From Nocardiopsis ansamitocini (GTDB lineage: Bacteria > Actinomycetota > Actinomycetes > Streptosporangiales > Streptosporangiaceae): a stretch of DNA of 64,000 bases. The translations under genes and the position numbers were made by a program. Positions within the stretch are counted from its first letter, which is position 1. Every line of letters starts with the position of its first letter. Positions 57,734-64,000 of the stretch are shown piece by piece. The stretch is taken from contig NZ_BSQG01000004.1 in the NCBI RefSeq assembly GCF_030268225.1, positions 512,359 to 576,358 of the forward strand. Reading direction: 5' to 3'. Under the pieces are notes generated by a model. That model had not been told where the DNA came from and did not search any database. It worked only from the letters and a program-made list of their open reading frames with translations.

Positions 57734-59020
57734 TCATAGACCCGAAGGAATCACTTCGTTGGCCACCAGTTGTTCCAGTGTCTGGCGCGAGCGGATCAGA
57801 TCCAGCGACCCATCCGCCCGACGCAAGACTTCCGCCGCTTCCGGATAGGAATTGAAGTTCTTCATGGACATACTGGAGCAGTAGCTACCGGCTCGTTCGA
57901 TCACGAGGTAGTCCCCGATTTCGGTACGTCCGAGCGACGCGGGCGCCAGCGCCTCCTCCGGCTGGTAGACGGCCGTGAGGACATCACCGGCGATGCAGCA
58001 GTGCCCGACCACGTTGCATTTCTCGACTTCTGTACGCAGGGGCCCTTCCGCGGGCACGGAGACGAGCGGATGGGTGACGCCGTAGTACGACGGACGCGCG
58101 ATTTCCGTCAGCCCACTATTGATCTTGAGGAAGGTCTGCCCTTCGCTCCCGGTATCGGTCCTGTCGATGACACGTGTAACCAGCGCACCGGACAGTGCCG
58201 TCAGGAACGTGCCCGGCTCCACCTCGATCCGCAGCCTACGGCCGGTCTCCTCGGCGAAAGTGGTCAGCTCATCGGCGACGACACGGGCCCACTCCGTGTG
58301 GTCGTACTCGGGATCGCTCAACAATGCCTTGACCCGGTAACCGCCGCCCAGGTCGAGCGTCTGCACGTCAGGGAATTGCCGGGCGATGGCCAGCAGTTTC
58401 TTCACCGCGTCCACGAGGATGTTCCAGTGGTGACCGGAACCGATATGCGACTGAAGCCGCACCAGTTTCAGGCCGTATTCTTCCAGCGCGGCCTTCATCT
58501 CGGGAATCTGGTCGTGCCAGATACCGAAGCTGGAGTTGACACCACCGCTGTTGAGCCGATTCACCAGCCCCGACCCGAACCCGGGATTGACCCGCACCGC
58601 GATCGAACCACTGGGATACTGCTTTCCGTATTCCGTCAATTGGTGCAGCGACCCCGCGTCGAACTGCAGCCCTTGGTCGATGAGTTCCTTGAGGCTGTGG
58701 TCGAAGACGGCCTCTTGGGCGGTGAGAGAGATCCTTCCGGGGTGGACGCCGGCGAGCACCGCCCGGCGAGCCTCCCATACCGAACTCGCGTCGAACGCGA
58801 ACCCCTCTCGATCGAAAAGCCTGATGATCGCCTGGCTCGGACAGGCCTTGAGGGAATACCGGACAGTCAACCCGAAAGCATTGGGAAGTGCAGCCATTTC
58901 CGCGGCCGCCCTCTTGATCGTCGCCTCATCATAGACAAATGTAGGAGTACCGAACCGTTCGGCGACCATCCTCACATCGTCCGGTGAGAGAAATTTCAGC
59001 GATTCCACTTCGACGTCCAT
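57734..59020 (-). CDS. Fold-type III PLP-dependent amino-acid decarboxylase
   Basis: Member of the diaminopimelate/ornithine decarboxylase superfamily, 428 residues. The PLP lysine is in RYSLKACPS; HIGSGHH, LDLGGGYRV and EVEPGTFL bind the cofactor phosphate; CCIAGDVL holds the second-subunit Cys-Gly-Asp motif and GSYCSSMSMKNFN the C-terminal contact. It lacks lysA context, so a biosynthetic role is likely. Relatives such as BtrK decarboxylate glutamate while it is held on a carrier protein, which would fit the facing C-A-T module. It follows the desaturase gene after 36 bases, in one operon. Confidence 0.85.
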   Translation of the reverse strand: MDVEVESLKFLSPDDVRMVAERFGTPTFVYDEATIKRAAAEMAALPNAFGLTVRYSLKACPSQAIIRLFDREGFAFDASSVWEARRAVLAGVHPGRISLTAQEAVFDHSLKELIDQGLQFDAGSLHQLTEYGKQYPSGSIAVRVNPGFGSGLVNRLNSGGVNSSFGIWHDQIPEMKAALEEYGLKLVRLQSHIGSGHHWNILVDAVKKLLAIARQFPDVQTLDLGGGYRVKALLSDPEYDHTEWARVVADELTTFAEETGRRLRIEVEPGTFLTALSGALVTRVIDRTDTGSEGQTFLKINSGLTEIARPSYYGVTHPLVSVPAEGPLRTEVEKCNVVGHCCIAGDVLTAVYQPEEALAPASLGRTEIGDYLVIERAGSYCSSMSMKNFNSYPEAAEVLRRADGSLDLIRSRQTLEQLVANEVIPSGL

Positions 59021-59056
59021 GGAAACTCAATTCTTTTCGGAGAAGAAAAGGATGTT

Positions 59057-60049
59057 CTATTCATCAGCGGTATTCGTTGTCGATTGCGAAGACCTGTTCG
59101 GCGAGGGCTCGGACAAGATCCGGGTACGCACCCGCAACCGGTTGCCGTAACCGTCCGGGTCGGCCTGCAACAGAATCTGGTGCAATGTACGCAACCCGTG
59201 ATGCGGTGTACCCGGCCATAGGTGGTGCACCGTGTGGTAGCCATCGCTGTGGGGGTGGATCAGCCATCGTTGCAGCCGCCCGAGGTTGGTGACCGTGGAG
59301 TCGAAAACCGTGTCGGCGTCCGTGTAGCTGTGCTCACTGCTCTCCGCGATGAAACGCAGCACCGGCAAGGCAAGAAAGTGGGCCGCCGCCCAAACGGCCA
59401 GGCCTGCGGCGGCTGACGCCACCCCCCATAGCAGGAACGCAGGCAACGCGATTGTCAGCAATGCCCAGAGCAACGGCATGGCGGCGCTGACCGGATCGGC
59501 TGCGGTGGCGCGTAGCCATCCGCGCTGATAGGAAACGAGTCGCGGAACGAGACCGCGGACAAATGAGGCCAGGCTGCTGCGATCCAGGCCTTCGATGTCC
59601 AACTCGCGGTAACGCTGCCGGTCGGGGTCTTCGTCGGTCCCCAACCGCCCGTGGTGGAACAGGTGCGAGGCACGGTAGTCACCGATCCTGATACCGGTCG
59701 GCCATCCGCACAGTACTGCGGCAAGCGTGTCGTTGACCTGTCGGCGCCGTCGGCTCCAATTGAAGTGGCTGGCCTCGTGCACCAGACATTCCATAGCCCT
59801 CAACTGGCGGCCCACGAGACACACCGCGACAAGTGTTCCGGCGATTCCAGCACTCACCGACCAGCCGTACAAAAAGACGGTGGTCACCACCATGGAGGGA
59901 ATCGACACGTGGTCCACCAACGCGACGAACACAGTGATCGGAAGCCTCGTACGGTGCGCTTCACCAATCAACTCGCGTGTTTCGGGCACTTGCCGATAAC
60001 CACGCTTGTAAGGCCGCGTGATCGGCCCCGGAGAGGGGGGCATGGGCAT
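59057..60049 (-). CDS. Membrane fatty-acid desaturase/hydroxylase family protein
   Basis: A 330-residue membrane di-iron protein. The three histidine boxes are HEASHFN, HLFHHG and HTVHH, with EHSYTD in addition, and hydrophobic spans lie between them. ATG 60049 is preceded by GGGAGG; longer frames would run antisense into the NRPS gene. It may desaturate or hydroxylate an acyl chain or an amino acid on a carrier. Divergent from the NRPS gene with a shared 190-base control region, and cotranscribed with the decarboxylase. Confidence 0.88.
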   Translation of the reverse strand: MPMPPSPGPITRPYKRGYRQVPETRELIGEAHRTRLPITVFVALVDHVSIPSMVVTTVFLYGWSVSAGIAGTLVAVCLVGRQLRAMECLVHEASHFNWSRRRRQVNDTLAAVLCGWPTGIRIGDYRASHLFHHGRLGTDEDPDRQRYRELDIEGLDRSSLASFVRGLVPRLVSYQRGWLRATAADPVSAAMPLLWALLTIALPAFLLWGVASAAAGLAVWAAAHFLALPVLRFIAESSEHSYTDADTVFDSTVTNLGRLQRWLIHPHSDGYHTVHHLWPGTPHHGLRTLHQILLQADPDGYGNRLRVRTRILSEPSPNRSSQSTTNTADE

Positions 60050-60239
60050 CGCGCACCTCCCGGTCATGAGATTCCTGCTCCGCCCTTGCGCATGAAAAAT
60101 TCTCAAGGGCTCGGTCCAGGAAGTTCCTGTCGATCCCACCTTCGGTTGGACGATCGTCGAACGGTAGTCAGGGGAAAACCGGACTTCCCGAGGAGCGCAC
60201 CTGCCCCGACCGTGGAGACAGTCGGTGACAGGAGAATCG

Positions 60240-63200
60240 ATGACGGACGACCTGAACCCAGCGGCGCTGCGCCGCGCGGTCGAAGAGCTGTCCCCTGAGA
60301 AACGAGCGTTGTTGAGTTCGCGACTGGCCGACCGGCAGACGGCCGGCACAACCATGCGGGCCCTGCCTCGGGGAACAGGCGTCCAGCGCTTCCCTGCGTC
60401 ACCTGGGCAGGAACGATTGTATTTCTTGCACCAGCTGGCTCCTGCCGCGCCGGTCCACCTGCTTCCGTTCATGGTTCGGCTGACAGGAAAGCTCCGCCCA
60501 GAAGCCTTGGCCCTCGCTTGGGACACCATGGTGGAGCGGCACGAGATCCTGCGCACCGGTTTCGAGGTGGACCCACGCGAAGGCCTGACTCAGGCCGTGC
60601 GGCCTGCCGGGAGCGTAGAACTCGAACTGACGACGCGGGAAATCGATGCGGACGAAGTGGAATCGCGCGTTGCGGCGCTCGTCACCGAACCTTTCGATCT
60701 CTCCTCCGCCCCCTTGGCCCGTGCCACGCTGTGGCGGTTGAGAGGCCGGGACGACGAGTGGGTACTGGCTTTGTGCGTACACCACATCATCGTGGACGGC
60801 TGGTCGATCGGTGTCCTGGTGGACGAACTCGTCCAGGCCTACACCGCTGTCGTCACCGGATCACCCTCGCCCTTGCGGCCCCTTCCGGTGCAATACGCGG
60901 ACTTCGCCCATTGGCAGCGGAACTGGCTCTCCAGCGACTCGGCACGCGAGCAGCTCGACTACTGGCACGGGGCGCTGGCCGGCACGAGCAGGCTGCTACT
61001 GCCCACCGACCGTCCCCGCGACGCCGGACAGGCAACGATCGGTGAAGCCGTACCGTTTCGGCTGGATCGGGAACTGACCGCAAAGCTGGAGGCGCTGGCA
61101 CGGTCGGAGCAGTCGACAGTGTTCATGGTCCTGCTCACGGCGCTTTGCTCGGTACTGGGCCGATGGGCTGACCAGGACGACATGGTGGTGGCAACCCCGG
61201 TGGCCGGTCGGCCGACACCCGAGGTCGAGCGGCTGGTCGGCTTTTTCGTCAATACGGTCCCCATACGGGTCGAGCTGGGCACGGCGGTTTCGTTCCGCGA
61301 CCTGCTGCGCCGGACCCGAGCATCGTGTCTGGCGAGCTACGAACACCAGGACATCCCCGTCGAACGCATCGTCCAAAAGGTGGACGGGGAGCGTCACGGG
61401 GGACGATCGACGCTGTTCAATGTGATGTTGGCGTTGCGCAACGTCCCGATCGGCACGATCGACCTACCAGAGGTCGAAGCCGAAGTAATCGACTTCCCCC
61501 CGACGAGCACCGATTTCGACCTGACGCTGGAACTCGCACCGGACGGCACGGACGGGCTCCGGGGGTGGCTCGTCTACTCCGCCAACCTCTTCGATCCCGC
61601 CACTGTGGAACGGATCGCGGCGGGCGTACGGGAAACACTGTCGGCCGCGGCAGCCTCCCCTGACAGCACGCTGAGTGGGCTTCCCGTCGTTTCCCCCGAG
61701 GAGCACGCCCTTCTGGTCGAGGAATTCAGTGGAAGGACCGCCTCACCCTTGACCAGCCGACCGTTGCTGGCATGGTTCGACGATCACGTGACCGCCTCTC
61801 CTGCGGCCCCGGCCGTGACTGCCGGGGGTGAGACCCTGACCTTTGCCGAGCTCGACGAACGCGCCGATCGACTCGCGCACTGGCTCCGCCGGACCGGTGT
61901 CGGCGTGGAGGACAAGGTAGGAGTCTGCCTCAACCGGGACCTGAACCTGATCGTCTCGTTGGTCGCGGTGCTCAAAATCGGCGCTGTATTCGTCCCACTG
62001 GAAGCAGACCAGCCGCGCGAACGAATCGCCATGATCGTCGCGGACGCGTGCCCGGGCCTGGTACTCACGACCTCGTCGATCGATGCGGAGCTCGATCTGG
62101 CTACGCGCACTATTCGGCTTGACGAAGTCGATCTGGGGACGGGCCGGGTCGACCTGTCCGGCGTCGCGGTCGCCGGACTCAATGCCGCGTACGTGCTGTA
62201 TACGTCCGGTTCCACCGGAGTCCCCAAAGGGGTGGTGATCACCAGGGAGGGCTTGGCGAACCGCGTCCATGGAATGTGCGCGGAATTCGGTTTCAACCGC
62301 GACGACAAAGTCCTGCATCGGACACCGTTGAGCGCGGACACCGCCATGTGGGAACTGCTCGTGCCGTTGTTCTGCGGCGGCGAGTTGGTCATGGCCGAGA
62401 AGGGGCGGCACGTCGAGACGCCCTATCTCTATGACACGATGTCGCTGCACGGGATAACTACCTGTTTTTTCGTACCGTCGGCGCTGCGCCTGGTACTCGC
62501 CTCTCCGGGATTCGACAGTGCCGCACGCACATTGCGTTTGCTGATCTGCGCCGGCGAGGAGCTCCCGGCGGAACTATCGGAGCGGGTGATCGCTCTCGCG
62601 CCGCACACAAAGCTGATCAACTCCTACGGGCCCACCGAGGCCACGATCAACGTCGCCGAGCACTGGGTGACCACACCTGTCCCGACACCGGTGCCGATCG
62701 GCCGCCCCGTACCCGGCGCCGACCTGTACGTGCTCGACGATTCGATGCGAGTGCGGCCCATCGGTGTGCCGGGCGACCTGGTCGCCGGTGGGGCCCAATT
62801 GGCTCGCGGGTATCTCGCTCGACCGGCGCGGACCGCAGAGGCCTACGTTCCTCACCCCTTTCGGCCGGGCGAACGGCTCTATCGCACCGGTGACAGGGCG
62901 CGCTGGCGGACCGACGGTGCGCTGGAGTTCTTGGGCCGGGTGGACAACCAGGTGAAGGTTCGCGGCTACCGGGTCGAGCTGGGCGAAGTCGAAGCCACGC
63001 TCCGCGGCCATGAAGACGTCGTGGAAGCAGTGGTCCTCCCCCAAACCGATTCCCGGTCCGAGCTTCGGCTGATGGCGTACCTGACCGCCCGGGACGGGCT
63101 GCTTCCATCGGCAGCGTCGCTGCGCACGCACATGGCCAAGTTCCTCCCTTCGCCGATGATCCCGTCCGTTTTCGTCACCGTGGACTCGTTCCCGTTGACC

Positions 63201-63611
63201 GGGTACGGCAAAGTCGACCGGGGCGCCCTGTCCACAACCGCGGCAAAGGTACAACCGACCGAGGCGGCTCGGGTCACGCCGTCCGACGCCCTACAGGAGG
63301 TACTGGCCGCGATCTGGAGCCGTGTCCTGGACGTCCCGCGTGTCGGTGTGCGCGACGACTTCTTCACGCTGGGCGGGCATTCCCTACTGGCCACCCTGGT
63401 GGTCGCCCAAATCCGCGATCTGTTCCGGCTCGAACTTCCCATGCGCTTCTTCGTAGACGCGCCGTCGATCGCCGAATTGGCCGAGCTGTTGCGGTCGCAC
63501 GGCGCCCGGCAGGGCGTCGACGTCGACCGGGTCGCCGCCCTGATCCTCACCGTGGAACGGATGGCCCCTGCCGACGTCGAGTCCGCGCTCACCGACCCGA
63601 CGGCTCCGTGA
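60240..63611 (+). CDS. Nonribosomal peptide synthetase module C-A-T
   Basis: 1123 residues from ATG 60240 (GGAGAA upstream). The condensation domain (about 45-480) has HHIIVDG near 180. The adenylation domain (about 510-1000) has YTSGSTGVPKG near 653, NSYGPTEATIN, YRTGDRARW and GRVDNQVKVRGYRVELGEVE. The carrier (about 1010-1080) has LGGHSLLA near 1045. No thioesterase or epimerase. The A-domain pocket begins D-T with Trp in the SADTAMWE segment, and I cannot assign an amino acid with confidence. With an N-terminal C domain it should acylate its amino acid with a donor made elsewhere, for example the aryl chain of the type I PKS or a fatty acyl group. Confidence 0.93.
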   Translation: MTDDLNPAALRRAVEELSPEKRALLSSRLADRQTAGTTMRALPRGTGVQRFPASPGQERLYFLHQLAPAAPVHLLPFMVRLTGKLRPEALALAWDTMVERHEILRTGFEVDPREGLTQAVRPAGSVELELTTREIDADEVESRVAALVTEPFDLSSAPLARATLWRLRGRDDEWVLALCVHHIIVDGWSIGVLVDELVQAYTAVVTGSPSPLRPLPVQYADFAHWQRNWLSSDSAREQLDYWHGALAGTSRLLLPTDRPRDAGQATIGEAVPFRLDRELTAKLEALARSEQSTVFMVLLTALCSVLGRWADQDDMVVATPVAGRPTPEVERLVGFFVNTVPIRVELGTAVSFRDLLRRTRASCLASYEHQDIPVERIVQKVDGERHGGRSTLFNVMLALRNVPIGTIDLPEVEAEVIDFPPTSTDFDLTLELAPDGTDGLRGWLVYSANLFDPATVERIAAGVRETLSAAAASPDSTLSGLPVVSPEEHALLVEEFSGRTASPLTSRPLLAWFDDHVTASPAAPAVTAGGETLTFAELDERADRLAHWLRRTGVGVEDKVGVCLNRDLNLIVSLVAVLKIGAVFVPLEADQPRERIAMIVADACPGLVLTTSSIDAELDLATRTIRLDEVDLGTGRVDLSGVAVAGLNAAYVLYTSGSTGVPKGVVITREGLANRVHGMCAEFGFNRDDKVLHRTPLSADTAMWELLVPLFCGGELVMAEKGRHVETPYLYDTMSLHGITTCFFVPSALRLVLASPGFDSAARTLRLLICAGEELPAELSERVIALAPHTKLINSYGPTEATINVAEHWVTTPVPTPVPIGRPVPGADLYVLDDSMRVRPIGVPGDLVAGGAQLARGYLARPARTAEAYVPHPFRPGERLYRTGDRARWRTDGALEFLGRVDNQVKVRGYRVELGEVEATLRGHEDVVEAVVLPQTDSRSELRLMAYLTARDGLLPSAASLRTHMAKFLPSPMIPSVFVTVDSFPLTGYGKVDRGALSTTAAKVQPTEAARVTPSDALQEVLAAIWSRVLDVPRVGVRDDFFTLGGHSLLATLVVAQIRDLFRLELPMRFFVDAPSIAELAELLRSHGARQGVDVDRVAALILTVERMAPADVESALTDPTAP

Positions 63612-63625
63612 CGACGGTTCGGCCG

Positions 63626-63653
63626 AGACGGCAGCCCGTACCGTCTGTTTTTT
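63626..63653 (+). terminator. Rho-independent terminator after the NRPS gene
   Basis: AGACGG (63626-63631) and CCGTCT (63641-63646) form a six-pair stem with a nine-base loop, followed by G and six T. It lies 15 bases past the NRPS stop and shows that the NRPS is transcribed alone. Confidence 0.7.
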
Positions 63654-63847
63654 CAAGCCCCGGCACGCGGTTGGCAAACAGATCACTTGACCGAGGAGGG
63701 GCTTGGCCGACCGAAGGCGCCGGACGGCACGGCAGGATCCGGTGACGCGCTGTTTTCACCGTGCCGTCCGATCGCATCTCTTTCCAAGGCCCCGAGGAGG
63801 CCACGCCTGGCGCGGCCGTCGCGCCTCACCGTCCGCCGAGATCGTCG

Positions 63848-64000
63848 TCAGGTCAGGTCGATGCGTTCCTGCTCCACCGGGTAGCCGGCCCTGGCGAAGG
63901 TCGCGGCCATCGGGGTGTTGGTCACGTCCGTGCCCGCCACGATCCGGTCGACGCCCTCGGCCGCCAGCAGGTGCGTGGCCTCGACAAGCAGGTCGTAGGC
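63848..64000 (-). CDS. GNAT-family N-acetyltransferase, C-terminal part
   Basis: The frame is open from the right edge and gives 50 residues ending in TGA. LLAAEGVDRIVAGTDVTN and TPMAATFARAGYPVEQERID are the last helix and strands of the GNAT fold (the segment after the acetyl-CoA loop). The rest of the gene is outside the window. Probably the flank of the cluster. Confidence 0.65.
   Translation of the reverse strand, partial: AYDLLVEATHLLAAEGVDRIVAGTDVTNTPMAATFARAGYPVEQERIDLT

Noticed and set aside
60050..60556. Longer N-terminus for the desaturase
   Set aside because: It would run antisense into the NRPS start, has no similarity, and ATG 60049 has a clear GGGAGG.

Overview
The window is high-GC DNA with GTG/TTG starts, GGAGG-type ribosome sites and overlapping stop/start junctions, as expected for a filamentous actinomycete. 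The angucycline-type genes and the type I-E CRISPR repeat fit Nocardiopsaceae or a related family, but the genus is an inference. No rRNA or tRNA gene was recognised.

Region 1 (1-13 kb and on to 15.3 kb) is a complete type I-E CRISPR-Cas locus. A cas3-cas8e-cse2-cas7e-cas5e-cas6e-cas1-cas2 operon lies between two arrays that point away from it: array 1 (38 repeats, minus strand) and array 2 (37 repeats, plus strand). Both arrays share a nearly identical leader. Beside the array 1 leader lies a decayed second copy of cas2. In front of cas3 are two degenerate, stem-conserving repeats enclosing one spacer. That spacer partly matches the sequence just upstream of the cas3 start codon, next to a plausible PAM. 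This looks like a Cas-regulating guide RNA (CreR type), and it is the most interesting object in the window.

Region 2 (15.3-18.1 kb) holds a dead ISL3-family insertion sequence at the far end of array 2, then the housekeeping gene hisG.

Region 3 (18.5-26.4 kb, minus strand) is a two-gene operon: a one-module type I PKS with an acyl-ligase loading domain, and a chorismatase. Together they suggest loading of hydroxybenzoate (3-hydroxybenzoate if the chorismatase is Hyg5-like) and one malonate extension. Region 4 (26.4-30.9 kb) holds eroded gene fragments, an atypical JadR1-like response regulator and an NmrA-type reductase.

Region 5 (31.2-47.8 kb, plus strand) is an angucycline-type type II PKS cluster in the classical order: oxygenase, cyclase, KS-alpha, KS-beta, ACP, ketoreductase, aromatase, oxygenase-reductase fusion. 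It carries its own malonyl supply (acyl transferase, acyl-CoA carboxylase alpha, beta and epsilon), an exporter and a two-domain ABM oxygenase of the kind that cleaves the angucycline B ring. Region 6 (47.8-52.5 kb) is an apparent SoxR-controlled unit of exporters, an FMN reductase and a hydrolase; a MerR-type promoter with a perfect 20-bp palindrome lies in front of it.

Region 7 (53-57.3 kb) contains a metallo-hydrolase, a broken AraC gene, a MarR/SDR pair with a frameshifted SDR, and an MFS exporter. Region 8 (57.7-63.6 kb) has a PLP decarboxylase and a membrane desaturase facing a C-A-T NRPS module. Whether regions 3, 5 and 8 make one hybrid molecule is open. No glycosylation genes, thioesterase, phosphopantetheinyl transferase or SARP activator were seen.
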